From Paramagnetospirillum magnetotacticum MS-1 (GTDB taxonomy: Bacteria; Pseudomonadota; Alphaproteobacteria; Rhodospirillales; Magnetospirillaceae): 64,000 nucleotides of DNA. The stretch spans positions 62,001 to 126,000 of the forward strand of contig NZ_JXSL01000022.1 in the NCBI RefSeq assembly GCF_000829825.1, read 5' to 3'. Both the position numbers and the translations under genes were made by a program. Under the pieces are notes generated by a model. The model made no database searches. It saw only the letters and a program-made list of their open reading frames with translations, and was not told the origin of the DNA. Shown piece by piece: positions 1-10,130 of the stretch. Each line of letters starts with the position of its first letter. Positions within the stretch are counted from its first letter, which is position 1.

Positions 1-575
1 ACCGCCACGGTGGTGCGGGCCATCTGCATCAGGGACAGGATGCCTTCCTGCATGCGGGCGCCGCCCGAGGCGGGAATGACGATCAGCGGCGCATCCTGCA
101 GCACGGCCAGTTCAGCCGCCGCCACGATACCCTCGCCCACCGCGACGCCCATGGAGCCGCCCTGGAAGTCGAAGTTGAAGCAGGCGGCCACCACATTCAT
201 GCCGCCCATGCGGCCGTGGGCCACCACGATGGCGTCGGTTTCGCCGGTCTTGGAGCGGGTGTCCTTGAGCCGGTCGGTATAGCGCTTCTGGTCCTTGAAC
301 TTCAGCGGGTCGTCGGCGACCTTGGGCAGTTCGATGCGCTGGAACTGGCCGTCATCGAACAGCATGCCGAGGCGCTTCTTAACCGAAAGCCGCAGGTGAT
401 GGCCGCAATGCTGGCAAACGTTCAGGGACTTCTCCAGGTCGCGGTGGAAGATCATATGACCGCAACCCGGGCATTTGAGCCACAGATTGTCGGGCACCTC
501 CTTGGGCGCTACCAGTCCGACCAGGCGCTCCTTGAGCGAGCGGCGGGTCTCGTTGAGGTTGGTCAGCCAATTCAT
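1..575 (-). CDS. accD: Acetyl-CoA carboxylase carboxyltransferase subunit beta, 3' part missing
   Basis: Beta half of the carboxyltransferase that moves the carboxyl group from carboxybiotin to acetyl-CoA, giving malonyl-CoA for fatty acid synthesis in the cytoplasm. The N-terminal zinc ribbon is visible: Cys35, Cys38, Cys54 and Cys57 in two CxxC pairs. It is followed by the start of the crotonase-like fold with a GGSMG stretch and an ASGGARMQEG stretch. The ATG gives MNWLTNLNE, typical of the family. The gene starts 11 bp after trpA, so trpB-trpA-accD is probably one transcript, the common alphaproteobacterial order. About 191 of some 300 codons are in the window; the rest lies before position 1. 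Confidence 0.96.
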   Translation of the reverse strand, partial: MNWLTNLNETRRSLKERLVGLVAPKEVPDNLWLKCPGCGHMIFHRDLEKSLNVCQHCGHHLRLSVKKRLGMLFDDGQFQRIELPKVADDPLKFKDQKRYTDRLKDTRSKTGETDAIVVAHGRMGGMNVVAACFNFDFQGGSMGVAVGEGIVAAAELAVLQDAPLIVIPASGGARMQEGILSLMQMARTTVA

Positions 576-586
576 GGGGAATGCTC

Positions 587-1396
587 CTACTTGCGCGCGC
601 CCCGCACGCCCTCGGCCAGGTCCTTGACCAGGGCCAGGGGGGCGGAGACGGCGGAAGGCTTGCCGATATTGTCGGCCAGAACCGAGACGATGGCGGAACC
701 CACCACGGCGCCGTCGGCGACGCGCGCCACCTGGGCCGCCTGGGCGGGGGCCTTGATGCCGAAGCCGACACAGACTGGCAGATCCGTGTGGCGGCGGATG
801 CGGGCGACCGCGTCGTCGATGGCCGATTGGGCCGCCGAAGCCGTGCCGGTGATGCCCGCGATGGACACGTAGTAAACGAAGCCCGAGGCGTTGGACAGCA
901 CCACGGGCAGGCGGGCGTCGTCGCTGGTGGGCGTGGTCAGCACGATGAAGTCGATGCCGGACCGGCGCAGATGGGGCACCAGTTCGTCGGCCTCCTCGGG
1001 CGGCAGGTCGACGATGATCAGCCCGTCCACTCCGGCCCGGGCGGCGTCGGCGGAGAACTTTTCCGCGCCCCAGGCATAGACGGGGTTGTAGTAGCCCATG
1101 AGGATGATGGGAGTCTCAGAATCCGTCTTGCGGAAGACCTCGACCATCTCCAGGGTTTGTTTCAACGAGCCGCCAGCCTTCAGCGCCCGGCCTGCCGCCA
1201 GTTCGATCACCGGGCCGTCGGCCATGGGATCGGTGAAGGGCATGCCCAGCTCAATGATGTCGGCGCCCGCCGCAGGCATGCCGTCCAGCAAGGCCTGGCT
1301 GGTGGCGCGGTCGGGGTCGCCCGCCGTGATGAAGGTCACCAGGGCGGCGCGGTTCTCGGCCTTCAGCTTGGCGAAGCGCTGTTCAAGCCTGCTCAT
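587..1396 (-). CDS. trpA: Tryptophan synthase alpha chain
   Basis: Cleaves indole-3-glycerol phosphate to indole and glyceraldehyde 3-phosphate; indole is channelled to TrpB. The 269-residue TIM barrel has the catalytic Glu49 (IELGMPF) and Asp60 (DPMADGP) at the same numbers as the enteric enzyme. The ATG start shares one base with the trpB stop codon, which indicates translational coupling. Full length, no anomalies. Confidence 0.97.
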   Translation of the reverse strand: MSRLEQRFAKLKAENRAALVTFITAGDPDRATSQALLDGMPAAGADIIELGMPFTDPMADGPVIELAAGRALKAGGSLKQTLEMVEVFRKTDSETPIILMGYYNPVYAWGAEKFSADAARAGVDGLIIVDLPPEEADELVPHLRRSGIDFIVLTTPTSDDARLPVVLSNASGFVYYVSIAGITGTASAAQSAIDDAVARIRRHTDLPVCVGFGIKAPAQAAQVARVADGAVVGSAIVSVLADNIGKPSAVSAPLALVKDLAEGVRGARK

Positions 1397-2619
1397 CAGA
1401 CTAACCCCCCCAGATGCTCGTCGCCCAGCGCCTTGGCGATGGTGCTGACATCCTTGTCGCCGCGTCCCGACAGATTGATCACCATCAGGTGATCCTTGGG
1501 CAGGGTGGGGGCGATCTTGGAGGCATAGGCGATGGCGTGGCTGGATTCCAGCGCCGGGATGATGCCTTCCAGGCGGGTGCATTGCTGGAAGGCGACGACG
1601 GCCTCGTCATCCTTGACCGAGACGTATTCCACCCGGCCACTTTCATGCAGCCAGGCATGTTCCGGCCCGATGCCGGGATAGTCCAGGCCCGCCGAGATGG
1701 AATGGGCCTCGGCGATCTGGCCGTCGGAATCTTGCAGAAGATAGGTGCGGTTGCCGTGCAGAACGCCCGGCTTGCCGCCGGTAAGGCTGGCGGCGTGCAG
1801 CTTGTCCAGGCCGTGACCGGCCGCCTCGACGCCGATGATGCGTACGCTCTTGTCATCGAGGAAGGGGTGGAACAGGCCCATGGCGTTGGAACCGCCCCCG
1901 ATACAGGCCACCAGGGAATCGGGCAGGCGGCCTTCGGCGGCCATGATCTGGGCGCGCACTTCCTCGCCGATCACCGACTGGAAATCGCGGACCATGGCCG
2001 GATAGGGGTGCGGCCCGGCCACCGTGCCGATCAGGTAATAGGTATCGGAGACATTGGAGACCCAGTCGCGGAGCGCATCGTTCATGGCGTCCTTCAGGGT
2101 CGCCGCGCCGCTGGTCACCGGCTTGACCTCGGCGCCTAAGAGCTTCATGCGATAGACGTTGGGCATCTGCCGTTCGATATCGGTGGCGCCCATATAGATG
2201 ACGCATTTCATGCCGAACAGGGCGCAGACGGTGGCGGTGGCCACGCCGTGCTGACCGGCTCCGGTCTCGGCGATGATGCGCTGCTTGCCCATGCGCCGGG
2301 CCAGCAGGATCTGGCCGATGCAGTTGTTGATCTTGTGGGCGCCGGTGTGGTTGAGGTCTTCGCGCTTCAAGAACACCTTGGCGCCGCCGAAGGCTTCAGT
2401 CAGGCGGCGCGCGAAATACAGCGGATTGGGGCGGCCCACATACTGGGCCAGCAGCGAACGGAACTCGGCCTGGAAGGCGGGATCGGCCTTGGCCGCCGCA
2501 TAGGCCGCCTCAACCTGGAGAATGAGCGGCATCAGGGTCTCGGCCACATAGCGGCCGCCAAAGATGCCGAAATGGCCGCGCTCATCGGGACCGGCGCGAT
2601 AGGTGTTCAGGCTTTGCAT
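1396..2619 (-). CDS. trpB: Tryptophan synthase beta chain
   Basis: PLP enzyme that condenses indole with serine to form tryptophan, as an alpha2beta2 complex with TrpA. The 407-residue protein has the PLP lysine in [10 protein letters not shown] (Lys96) and the catalytic Glu in AETGAGQHG. The glycine-rich phosphate loop appears as GGGSNAMG. It is first in the present trpB-trpA-accD run. No clear Shine-Dalgarno precedes the ATG, and the upstream neighbour is not trpF as is usual in relatives; trpF lies at 9483-10130 on the other strand. Confidence 0.97.
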   Translation of the reverse strand: MQSLNTYRAGPDERGHFGIFGGRYVAETLMPLILQVEAAYAAAKADPAFQAEFRSLLAQYVGRPNPLYFARRLTEAFGGAKVFLKREDLNHTGAHKINNCIGQILLARRMGKQRIIAETGAGQHGVATATVCALFGMKCVIYMGATDIERQMPNVYRMKLLGAEVKPVTSGAATLKDAMNDALRDWVSNVSDTYYLIGTVAGPHPYPAMVRDFQSVIGEEVRAQIMAAEGRLPDSLVACIGGGSNAMGLFHPFLDDKSVRIIGVEAAGHGLDKLHAASLTGGKPGVLHGNRTYLLQDSDGQIAEAHSISAGLDYPGIGPEHAWLHESGRVEYVSVKDDEAVVAFQQCTRLEGIIPALESSHAIAYASKIAPTLPKDHLMVINLSGRGDKDVSTIAKALGDEHLGGLV

Positions 2620-2707
2620 CGTTTCTATAAGACCCAGGGGGGCGGAAAGGCGCCAATAAAGCAGAAAGCGCCGCCCCTGAGGAGAGATTTTGTGGGGGAG
2701 GGCTTTC

Positions 2708-4465
2708 TCAGTGGGTCAGGCCGACCACGCACAGATGGTCGGGGTCCTGCTTGGCCTGCTTCTTGTGGGCGGCCAGCAGGCGCGAGATGTCGTCGGAGGA
2801 TCTGGCCTCGCGTCCCGCCGCCAGATGCACCGCGACGCAGCTGATGGTCATCAGGGAAAAGCGGACCGTATTGCCCATCCGGTCCTGGCCGATGATATGA
2901 CCCTGTCGGCGGGTGTCGTCGTCGTAGAAGCTTTCCACGTCACGGGCGAAATCCTCGATCAGGCGGCGGCAGGTTGCTTCCGCCTGGGCCGCCGCTTCGC
3001 CCTTGAACCCGGCGAAAAAATCGTCGCCGCCGATATGACCGGCAAATCCGCCCGCCGCCGCCATTTCCTTGGTCAGCAATTCGCCGAACAGCAAGATGGC
3101 GCGGTCGCCCAGCCGAAACCCGTATTTGTCGTTGAACGGTTTGAAATTGTCGAAGTCGAAATAGGCCAGCAGATAAGGTTCGGCGCGATCCTCCAGGGCC
3201 TGGCAGACCCAGGACAGGATGACGGCATTGCCGGGAAGCCGGGTCAGCGGGTTCTGGTCGCGCGCCATGGCCAGGTTCTTCTCGTTGATGACGCGCAGCA
3301 GGGAATCGGCGGACAGAAAGCCCACATAGCGCGAATCATCGACGATCAGGATGCCTTCGGACCGCTCCACCGCCGAATAGGCCTCCAGGATCTGTTCGGC
3401 CTTGGTGTTTATGTCGGCCACGGGACAATGGACGGTGAAGCCCTTGAGGGAGCGCCCATAGCTCTTGTTGGCCATCAGCTCCCGGCCGAAAGGCGAATAG
3501 GTGTAGTCCTTCAGTTCCTGGTCGCGCACGATTCCCACCGGGACGCCGGACCCGTCGACCACGGGAAAGAACGAGGCCGATTTATCGCTGCGGAACCGCT
3601 CGAACACCTTTTCCATGGGGGCGTCGATGCTTAACGGTTCGGGTCTGGCGATCTGGTCGGCGATGATGCGCTGGTCGCTTCCCGCGTCGCGGCGGTCCAG
3701 GCGGGCCAGACGTTCGATCTCGGGGTAGTGGGTCTGCAGTTCCGTCCACGAGAGGGTCGGGCGCTGGATCAGCCAGCCCTGGACCATGTCGCAGCCGATT
3801 TCCTTGCAGATGCGGAACTCCCGCTCGGTCTCTACCCCTTCCGCCACCACCACGGCGCCCAGCAGATGGGCGATGGTGACGATATGGGCCAGGAAGACCC
3901 GCTTCTTGGCGTCGGCGGCGATGTCGGCCACGAAGAAGCGGTCGATCTTCAGGTAATCGGGTTCGGAATAGTACAGCAGTTGCAGCCCGGAAAAGCCGGT
4001 GCCGAAATCGTCGATGGCCAGCCGGAACCCCTGGCGTTTGAAGTGGCGGAAGGTGGCCACCGCGTCCAAGCCGGTATCCAGGGGGTGGCGTTCGGAAATC
4101 TCGAACACCACCGAGGATTCGGAAATGCCGTGGCGTTCGGCGATGGCCCGCGTGCGCCGCGCCGGATCGCCCTCGATACTCAGGACGCGGTTGTCGATGT
4201 TGAGGAACAGCTTGGCCTGAGGGTGGTGAGGCAATGTGGCGAAGGCCGCCAGGGCCTTGTCGCGCAGAATCAGTTCGATCTCGGCCAGCCGCCCGGCCTC
4301 GTGGCAGGAATCAAAGAAGTCCGCGATGGAGTCGTATCCCGCCGCCTCGGTGCCGCGCAGCAGCGCCTCATAGCCATGGCAGACGCCCGAATGGATGCCG
4401 ACCACCGGTTGCAGCGCGATGGTCAGCTGGTCCAGGACCTGGGAATCCATGATTTGGGCTGGCAT
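2708..4465 (-). CDS. EAL-CBS-GGDEF cyclic di-GMP signalling protein
   Basis: Cytoplasmic c-di-GMP protein of 585 residues. The order is an N-terminal EAL phosphodiesterase domain (about 10-255), a tandem CBS pair (about 265-400) and a C-terminal GGDEF domain (about 410-580). The EAL domain keeps its key residues: Glu33 in YEALLRG, Glu in VFEISER, the DDFGTG loop, Lys in YLKIDRF and Glu in VAEGVET, so hydrolysis looks possible. The cyclase signature near residue 478 is GGDDF. Asp for Glu may reduce synthesis, and the domain could instead bind GTP or act structurally. The CBS pair suggests adenine nucleotide sensing. Monocistronic, upstream of and divergent from the PAS/chemoreceptor pair. Confidence 0.9.
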   Translation of the reverse strand: MPAQIMDSQVLDQLTIALQPVVGIHSGVCHGYEALLRGTEAAGYDSIADFFDSCHEAGRLAEIELILRDKALAAFATLPHHPQAKLFLNIDNRVLSIEGDPARRTRAIAERHGISESSVVFEISERHPLDTGLDAVATFRHFKRQGFRLAIDDFGTGFSGLQLLYYSEPDYLKIDRFFVADIAADAKKRVFLAHIVTIAHLLGAVVVAEGVETEREFRICKEIGCDMVQGWLIQRPTLSWTELQTHYPEIERLARLDRRDAGSDQRIIADQIARPEPLSIDAPMEKVFERFRSDKSASFFPVVDGSGVPVGIVRDQELKDYTYSPFGRELMANKSYGRSLKGFTVHCPVADINTKAEQILEAYSAVERSEGILIVDDSRYVGFLSADSLLRVINEKNLAMARDQNPLTRLPGNAVILSWVCQALEDRAEPYLLAYFDFDNFKPFNDKYGFRLGDRAILLFGELLTKEMAAAGGFAGHIGGDDFFAGFKGEAAAQAEATCRRLIEDFARDVESFYDDDTRRQGHIIGQDRMGNTVRFSLMTISCVAVHLAAGREARSSDDISRLLAAHKKQAKQDPDHLCVVGLTH

Positions 4466-4715
4466 TCCGATCGCTCCGGCCGGGCATCCCGGTGCGGATT
4501 CATCGGCTGAAGCGGCTAGGCCGTCAACCCTGGGACGGGTATCGGAGGATGAAATTCACGCTCCTGTCATATGCGACTCATGTTCTCACAGCCGTAAACA
4601 AAATTTAAACGAAAGACATACGAAATTTCACTTACGTTATTGAATTGTTATCACTCTGTTGATATCTAATCTTATCGTAGGGTTAATCGGCTGCATCGTA
4701 AGGGTGGTGGGGTGA

Positions 4716-5240
4716 ATGAGCGGTAAAACTATTCAGCCCTCCGGGCGGGAGCGGACTTTTGCTGAAGACGAGATCATCGTCAGCAAGACCGATACCAAGG
4801 GCCGGATGACCTATGTCAACGACGTGTTCCTTTCGGTCTCGGGCTTCACAGAGGCGGAAGTCATCGGCCAGCCGCACAGCATGATCCGGCATCCCGACAT
4901 GCCGCGCTGCGTGTTCAAGCTGTTGTGGGACACTATCGCGTCGGGCAAGGAGCTGTTCGCCTATGTGGTCAACCTGGCCAAGACCGGCGAGCATTACTGG
5001 GTTCTTGCCCACGTCACCCCGGATTTCGGCCCCGACGGCCAGATCGTCGGCTACCACTCCAACCGCCGCGTGCCGCGTCGCGACGCGCTTGCCAAGATTC
5101 AGCCCCTGTATCAGAGCCTGCTGAAGATCGAGGAGGCCAGCGCCGACCGCAAGCAGGGCATGGAGGCGGCTTTTGCCGCCCTGGTCGATCAGTTGAAGCG
5201 CGAAGGAAAGCCCTATGCAGAATTTGTCCTCGGTCTCTAA
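4716..5240 (+). CDS. Aer-like PAS domain sensor protein
   Basis: Soluble 174-residue protein that is essentially one PAS domain (about 17-130) plus a helical tail. It carries the Aer-type signature MIRHPDMP followed by [14 protein letters not shown]. In E. coli Aer these segments belong to the FAD-binding PAS domain that reports redox or oxygen status to the chemotaxis machinery. There is no signalling domain here, but the next gene begins 26 bp before this one ends and encodes a membrane receptor without a sensor domain. The two probably form a split Aer. FAD binding is inferred from family resemblance. The 250 bp upstream are AT-rich and hold no gene; its promoter is presumably there. Confidence 0.85.
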   Translation: MSGKTIQPSGRERTFAEDEIIVSKTDTKGRMTYVNDVFLSVSGFTEAEVIGQPHSMIRHPDMPRCVFKLLWDTIASGKELFAYVVNLAKTGEHYWVLAHVTPDFGPDGQIVGYHSNRRVPRRDALAKIQPLYQSLLKIEEASADRKQGMEAAFAALVDQLKREGKPYAEFVLGL

Positions 5241-6513
5241 GGCCACGCGGGCGTGCCAGATCACCCTCGGACTCTGCGCCGCCTTCGCTCTTGTCGCCCT
5301 TCTGCTGCAGAATTGGGTGGCCGCCGGTTTCGCCGTGGTGACCGCCGTGTCGGCCTGGATGCCGCTGGGCTATCTCAGCCGTACCCATGTCAGCGTCGAA
5401 AAGGCGGTGAAGGTCTGCCAGGCCGCCGCTTCAGGCAATCTGGGCGTGCGCATCATGGACATCCGCGGCACCGGCAATCTGGCCCTGATGCTGCGCTCCA
5501 TCAATCGTCTGCTGGATCTGACCGAGGCCTATTGCCGCGAATCCCAGGCGGCCATGGAACACGCCAACCAGCGCCAGTATTTCCGTAAGATCATCCAGAC
5601 CGGCCTGCGTGGCGATTTCGCCCGCTATGCTGGCGTCATCAACGCGTCTCTGGACCTGATGAAGAGCCGCGACGCCGAAGCCCTGACCTTCGCCGAGCAG
5701 AATGTGCGCATTCTGGTCCAGGAGGTGTCGTCCGCCTCCACCCAGTTGCGTCAAAGCTCGGACCGCCTGATGAACAACGCCACCCAGACGGTGGAGCAGG
5801 CCATGACCTCGGCTGCCGCCGCGGAGGAGGCTTCGGTCAATGTCCAGTCGGTGGCTGGCGCCGCCGAGGAGCTTGCCGCTTCGTTCGGCGAGATCAACAT
5901 GCAGACCACGCGGGCCACCGCCATTTCGTCCGAGGCCATGGTGACCGCCCAGCGCACTGACGAGACGGTGCGCGATCTGGGCACGGCGGCGGAAAAGATC
6001 GGCTCCGTCCTGTCGCTGATTCAGGATATCGCGTCGCAGACCAACCTGCTGGCCCTCAACGCCACCATCGAGGCGGCCCGTGCGGGCGAGGCGGGCAAGG
6101 GCTTCGCCGTGGTCGCCAACGAGGTCAAGACCCTGGCCAACCAGACGGCGCGGGCCACCGAGGAAATCTCGGCCCATGTCAGTCAGATCCAGTTGGCCTC
6201 CCAGGGGGCCGCCGTGGCCATCCGCGAGATTGCCCAGATCGTCGGCACCATCCAGGAGACCTCCACCGCCGTGGCCGGTGCCGTGGAAGAGCAGAACGCG
6301 GTGACCATGGAAATCTCGCGCAATGTCCAGGAAGCCGCCACCGGCACCGCTTCGGTGTCGGAAGCGGTGGCCTATGTGAAGGATACTGCCGAGACCACCG
6401 ACAAAGAGGCCCGCGACATCTCCGCCGCCGCCGCCAGTCTGGCGGCGCGCGCCGACGACCTGGAAGCCCAGATCAGCGGCTTCATCGCCAAGATCAAGGG
6501 GCAGGCCGCCTGA
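5215..6513 (+). CDS. Methyl-accepting chemotaxis protein without periplasmic sensor domain
   Basis: Chemoreceptor of 432 residues. Two closely spaced membrane segments (about 14-32 and 34-52) leave almost no periplasmic loop. A HAMP-like region follows, then a long coiled-coil methyl-accepting domain. The kinase-contact tip is canonical ([19 protein letters not shown], about 270-290), so it should couple to CheA/CheW. The layout matches the C-terminal part of Aer with the PAS domain removed; that domain is the overlapping upstream gene, so the pair likely works as one aerotaxis or energy-taxis receptor. Confidence 0.9.
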   Translation: MQNLSSVSKATRACQITLGLCAAFALVALLLQNWVAAGFAVVTAVSAWMPLGYLSRTHVSVEKAVKVCQAAASGNLGVRIMDIRGTGNLALMLRSINRLLDLTEAYCRESQAAMEHANQRQYFRKIIQTGLRGDFARYAGVINASLDLMKSRDAEALTFAEQNVRILVQEVSSASTQLRQSSDRLMNNATQTVEQAMTSAAAAEEASVNVQSVAGAAEELAASFGEINMQTTRATAISSEAMVTAQRTDETVRDLGTAAEKIGSVLSLIQDIASQTNLLALNATIEAARAGEAGKGFAVVANEVKTLANQTARATEEISAHVSQIQLASQGAAVAIREIAQIVGTIQETSTAVAGAVEEQNAVTMEISRNVQEAATGTASVSEAVAYVKDTAETTDKEARDISAAAASLAARADDLEAQISGFIAKIKGQAA

Positions 6514-6607
6514 GTTTCGGGCGGTGGGAGAGCCGGGCATCCGGCTCTCCCGCTTGCTCCCGCCGCCGCGTCGGGGTAAACCGGGTGATGGCTTTGGCGG
6601 GGGTTTC

Positions 6608-7600
6608 ATGAAAAAAATCGGTGTGATCGGCGGAGGCGCCTGGGGAACCGCGTTGGCGCTGACCGCGCGTAGGGCGGGGCGCGACGTGGTGCTGTGGGCC
6701 CGCGAGCCCCAGGTGGTGGACGACGTCAACACCCGCCACGTCAATTCCGATTTCCTGCCGGGCGTCGATCTCGATCCCGCTCTTCGCGCCACGGCGGATC
6801 TGGCCGAGGCGGCCGATGCCGACGCAGTGTTGCTGGTGTCACCGGCCCAGCATCTGCGCGCCGCCTGCCGGGCCTTGGCGCCCCATTGGCGTTCCGGTGT
6901 TCCCGCCGTGATCTGTGCCAAGGGAATCGAACTGGCCACCTGTGCCCTGATGCAAGATGCCGTCGCCGCCGAACTGCCCCAGGCGCCCATCGCCGTTCTG
7001 TCGGGTCCCACCTTCGCCATCGAGGTGGCGCGCGGTCTACCCACCGCCATCACCCTGGCTTGCGGGGATGCCGCCCTCGGGCGCAAGCTGGTGGACGCCC
7101 TGGGCACCGCCACATTCCGTCCCTATCTCTCCGACGATCTGGTGGGCGCGCAGGTCGGCGGCGCCGTCAAGAATGTGCTGGCTATCGCCTGCGGCATCGT
7201 CGAGGGCAGGGGCCTGGGCGACAATGCGCGGGCCGCCCTGATCACGCGTGGGCTGGCGGAACTGACCCGTCTGGCCATGGCCAAGGGCGGACGGCCCGAG
7301 ACCCTGATGGGCCTGTCGGGTCTGGGCGATCTGATCCTGACCGCGTCGTCCACCCAGTCGCGCAACTACTCCTTGGGGTTCGCGCTGGGCGAGGGCCGCG
7401 CCCTGGCCGATATCCTGGGCGAGCGCCATTCGGTGACCGAGGGTGTCTACAGCGCCGGGGCCGTGGTCGATATGGCCGGGCGCACCGGCGTCGAAATGCC
7501 CATCTCGGCGGCGGTGGACGCGGTGATCAATGGCGGTCAAAGTCTGGACGAGGCCATCCGCGCCCTGCTGTCGCGCCCGTTCCGCAACGAAGGATTATAG
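6608..7600 (+). CDS. gpsA: Glycerol-3-phosphate dehydrogenase [NAD(P)+]
   Basis: Reduces dihydroxyacetone phosphate to sn-glycerol 3-phosphate for phospholipid synthesis. The 330-residue protein opens with the Rossmann motif GVIGGGAWGTALA. It has the conserved GPTFAIEVA stretch and the catalytic Lys region GGAVKNVLAIACG. The chosen ATG begins MKKIGVIGGG; upstream in-frame codons lack homology to the family. The lipoprotein gene follows after 2 bp and is probably co-transcribed. Confidence 0.96.
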   Translation: MKKIGVIGGGAWGTALALTARRAGRDVVLWAREPQVVDDVNTRHVNSDFLPGVDLDPALRATADLAEAADADAVLLVSPAQHLRAACRALAPHWRSGVPAVICAKGIELATCALMQDAVAAELPQAPIAVLSGPTFAIEVARGLPTAITLACGDAALGRKLVDALGTATFRPYLSDDLVGAQVGGAVKNVLAIACGIVEGRGLGDNARAALITRGLAELTRLAMAKGGRPETLMGLSGLGDLILTASSTQSRNYSLGFALGEGRALADILGERHSVTEGVYSAGAVVDMAGRTGVEMPISAAVDAVINGGQSLDEAIRALLSRPFRNEGL

Positions 7601-7602
7601 CC

Positions 7603-8109
7603 ATGCCCACGCTGCTGAAGATCCGGGGCGTCCTCGCCCTTTGCGTCCTCGCCCTGGCGGGCTGCGCCGAGAACCCGACCGAGGGTCAGGTCTGGGGCAC
7701 CGGGGCGGGCGCCGTCATCGGCGGCGGTATCGGGCGGGCGGCGGCCATCGGCGCCCCCCAACTGGTCAGCACGTTTACTCCGGTGGGCGCCGTGGCGGGC
7801 GCGGCGGCGGGCTACGTGATCGGCGGCTATTTCGACCCGCATCCCAATCGTCTGTGGGCGGCGGCCACCGTCGAGGCGGCCGAAAGCGGCAAGCCCGCGC
7901 TCTGGGCGGCGCGTGGATTGGAAGGCAGCGTCACGCCCCAGGGCGAGGGCTGGACCGATGGCGGCGGGCGGGCCTGCCGCCGGTTGCTGCAATCGGCGAT
8001 GCGGACCGGTGAGGCCGACAGCGTCTATTCCCGCCAGGTGGTGGCCTGCCGCCTTGTCGACGGCACCTGGGAAGTGGTCCTTCCCCCCGAGGACGAAGCC
8101 AAGGGCTGA
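7603..8109 (+). CDS. Putative lipoprotein with glycine-zipper region
   Basis: Predicted exported lipoprotein of 168 residues. A short signal peptide ends in the lipobox LAGC (Cys about 21). Next come glycine-rich segments (GTGAGAVIGGGIG and GAVAGAAAGYVIGGY) like the membrane-inserting glycine zippers of outer membrane lipoproteins such as SlyB. The C-terminal half contains two cysteines and no recognised domain. It starts 2 bp after gpsA. Function unknown. Confidence 0.75.
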   Translation: MPTLLKIRGVLALCVLALAGCAENPTEGQVWGTGAGAVIGGGIGRAAAIGAPQLVSTFTPVGAVAGAAAGYVIGGYFDPHPNRLWAAATVEAAESGKPALWAARGLEGSVTPQGEGWTDGGGRACRRLLQSAMRTGEADSVYSRQVVACRLVDGTWEVVLPPEDEAKG

Positions 8110-8134
8110 AAATCGTTCCCCATCATGGACTTGC

Positions 8135-8163
8135 TTGACGGGGGCGGGGGCGTTGGGCATGCT
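8135..8163 (+). promoter_or_regulatory. Candidate promoter for ihfB
   Basis: TTGACG (8135-8140) and CATGCT (8158-8163) are separated by 17 bp, about 40 bp before the ihfB start, in the gap after the lipoprotein gene. Predicted from similarity to the sigma-70 consensus only. Confidence 0.4.
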
Positions 8164-8201
8164 GGCGCCCAAGTTGGAACACAACCAAGGACATGAAATC
8201 C

Positions 8202-8492
8202 ATGACCAAGTCGGAGCTGATCGCCCGCCTGGCCGAGGCCAATCCCCATCTCTATCAGCGGGATGTGGAGCGCATCGTCACCACCATTTTTGACGAGATC
8301 GCTTCGGCCCTGGCCCGTGGCGACCGGGTGGAGCTGCGGGGCTTCGGCGCTTTCTCGGTGAAAAAGCGTGATCCGCGCACCGGCCGCAATCCCCGTACCG
8401 GCGAAACCGTGTCGGTGGACGGCAAGGCGGTTCCCTTCTTCAAGACCGGCAAGCAGCTGCGCGAGAAGCTCAATGTCGGCGGCGGCTCGTGA
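8202..8492 (+). CDS. ihfB: Integration host factor subunit beta
   Basis: Small DNA-bending protein that pairs with IhfA. The HU/IHF fold is complete: MTKSELI at the start, the beta-arm signature GRNPRTGE with the DNA-intercalating proline, and a short basic C-terminus. Starting at MTKSEL gives 96 residues, the usual size; an in-frame ATG nine bases upstream (8193) is possible. The stop overlaps the GTG start of the next gene, an arrangement common in proteobacteria (ihfB-lapA). Confidence 0.95.
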   Translation: MTKSELIARLAEANPHLYQRDVERIVTTIFDEIASALARGDRVELRGFGAFSVKKRDPRTGRNPRTGETVSVDGKAVPFFKTGKQLREKLNVGGGS

Positions 8493-8758
8493 GGCTCTTC
8501 GCCTGGATCATCGGCCTGCCCTTGGCCGTTGCGGTGACGGTCTTCGCTGTCGCCAACCGGGCGGAGATACGTTTCGACCTGTGGCCCCTGCCTTTCGGAA
8601 TCGACCTGCCCGCCTATCTGGCGGTGCTGGTGCCTTTGGGCCTGGGGCTGGTGGCCGGTTTCCTGCTGGGCTGGGCGTCGGGGCTGAAGGCCCGCCTGCG
8701 CGCCGGTTCGCTGCGGCGTCGGCTCGACGCCGCTGAAAAGACCCAGTCTCAAGCCTGA
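8489..8758 (+). CDS. LapA-domain (DUF1049) small membrane protein
   Basis: 89-residue inner membrane protein with two hydrophobic helices (about 3-20 and 42-65), an Asn-Arg motif after the first helix ([13 protein letters not shown]) and a charged coiled C-terminal tail. This fits the LapA/YciS family linked to lipopolysaccharide assembly in enterics; the role in alphaproteobacteria is not established. The GTG start lies in the ihfB stop (GTGA overlap), so translation is probably coupled. Confidence 0.8.
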   Translation: MRLFAWIIGLPLAVAVTVFAVANRAEIRFDLWPLPFGIDLPAYLAVLVPLGLGLVAGFLLGWASGLKARLRAGSLRRRLDAAEKTQSQA

Positions 8759-8770
8759 GAGTGTTGTCCC

Positions 8771-9478
8771 TTGATCAATCCCGTCTATGTCGCCATCGAT
8801 ACCACCGAGGCCGCCCGCGCCATCTCCCTTGCCGAACGCCTGAAGGGGCAGGTCGGCGGTTTCAAGCTGGGCCTGGAATACTTCACCGCCAACGGCCCCG
8901 CCGGTATGGAGGCGGTGTCGGGTCTGGGCATGCCGCTCTTCGTCGATCTCAAGCTGCATGACATTCCCAATACCGTGGCCGCCGCCATGAAGGGCGTGGT
9001 CCGTCTGGGCGCCGCCATCACCACCATTCATGCCTCGGGCGGCGCCGCCATGATCCGCGCCGCCGTCGATGCCGCCAATGACGAGGCGGCCAAGTTGGGC
9101 ATCGCCCCGCCCGCCGTGGTGGCGGTGACCGTGCTGACCAGCCTGGATCAGGCCGGGGCCGAGCAGGTGGGTTTCGATCGTCCGGTGCTCGATCAGGTCA
9201 AGCGCCTCGCCGCCCTGGCCCAGGACAGCGGCGCAGCCGGTATCGTCTGTTCGCCCCTGGAAGTGGAGGCGGTGCGCGCGCTCTGCGGTCCCGATTTCAA
9301 GCTGGTCATTCCGGGCATCCGCCCGGCCTGGAGCGAAGCGGGTGACCAGAAGCGCTTTCTTACCCCCGCCGAGGCCCGCGCCAAGGGCGCCGATGTCCTG
9401 GTGATCGGGCGGCCCATCACCGGCGCCGCCGATCCGGCCGAGGCCGCCGCGCGGATCAAGGCCGAACTGGGGCTTTAA
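8771..9478 (+). CDS. pyrF: Orotidine 5'-phosphate decarboxylase
   Basis: Last step of UMP synthesis, decarboxylating OMP. The 235-residue TIM barrel has the catalytic Asp-Lys-x-x-Asp array in FVDLKLHDIPNT and the phosphate-binding end region VIPGIRP with VIGRPIT. The start is a TTG giving MINPVYVAID; no ATG is available before the first conserved strand. It is 4 bp from trpF, the usual alphaproteobacterial pyrF-trpF pair. Confidence 0.95.
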   Translation: MINPVYVAIDTTEAARAISLAERLKGQVGGFKLGLEYFTANGPAGMEAVSGLGMPLFVDLKLHDIPNTVAAAMKGVVRLGAAITTIHASGGAAMIRAAVDAANDEAAKLGIAPPAVVAVTVLTSLDQAGAEQVGFDRPVLDQVKRLAALAQDSGAAGIVCSPLEVEAVRALCGPDFKLVIPGIRPAWSEAGDQKRFLTPAEARAKGADVLVIGRPITGAADPAEAAARIKAELGL

Positions 9479-9482
9479 GATC

Positions 9483-10130
9483 ATGCCGGTCGAGGTCAAG
9501 ATCTGCGGCATCACCGACGAAGAGGCCATGGACGCGGCCATCGAGGCCGAGGCCGATTACGTCGGTCTGGTGTTCTTTGCCAAGAGCCCCCGCAATGTCA
9601 CCCCTGACCGCGCCGCCGAATTGGTGGAATTCGCGCCCGGCGACGTGACCAAGGTCGGCCTGTTCGTCGATCCCGACGATGCCACCCTTGATGCCGTGCT
9701 GACCCGGGTGCGGCTCGACCTGCTGCAACTGCACGGCAACGAATCGCCCGAGCGGGTTGAAGCCATCCGCCTGGAATATGGCCTGCCGGTGATGAAAGTG
9801 CTGTCGGTGGCGGAGCCCGCCGATCTGGACGGGGCCGAGCCCTATCTGGCGGTGGCCGACCGCCTGCTCTTCGACGCCAAGCCGCCCAAGGGCGCCTTGC
9901 TGCCCGGCGGCAACGCGGTCAGCTTCGACTGGTCCATCCTCACGGGGCGCAAATGGGGACTGCCCTGGATGCTGGCCGGGGGGCTGACGCCCGCCAATGT
10001 GGCCGAGGCGGTGCGCATCAGCGGAGCATTGGCCGTCGACGTCTCCTCGGGCGTGGAAAGTGCGCCGGGCGTCAAGGATCCCGACAAGATCCGCGCTTTC
10101 ATCCAGGCCGCTCGAGGCGGCTTGGTGTAA
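9483..10130 (+). CDS. trpF: Phosphoribosylanthranilate isomerase
   Basis: Third step of tryptophan synthesis, an Amadori rearrangement of phosphoribosylanthranilate. The 215-residue barrel has the catalytic Cys in VKICGIT and the catalytic Asp in VDVSSGVE. In most alphaproteobacteria trpF is directly followed by trpB; here it ends in a palindromic element, and trpB lies 7 kb away on the opposite strand. The stop codon is inside the terminal repeat of that element. Confidence 0.95.
   Translation: MPVEVKICGITDEEAMDAAIEAEADYVGLVFFAKSPRNVTPDRAAELVEFAPGDVTKVGLFVDPDDATLDAVLTRVRLDLLQLHGNESPERVEAIRLEYGLPVMKVLSVAEPADLDGAEPYLAVADRLLFDAKPPKGALLPGGNAVSFDWSILTGRKWGLPWMLAGGLTPANVAEAVRISGALAVDVSSGVESAPGVKDPDKIRAFIQAARGGLV

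Noticed and set aside
216-2139. Long plus-strand open frames across trpA and trpB
   Set aside because: They are antisense to clearly conserved enzymes, have GC-rich shadow composition and no family resemblance.
2571-2600. Second copy of the 10128 element end (TCATCGGGA) near the trpB start
   Set aside because: It lies in conserved trpB codons (PDERG) and the similarity stops after about 13 bases.
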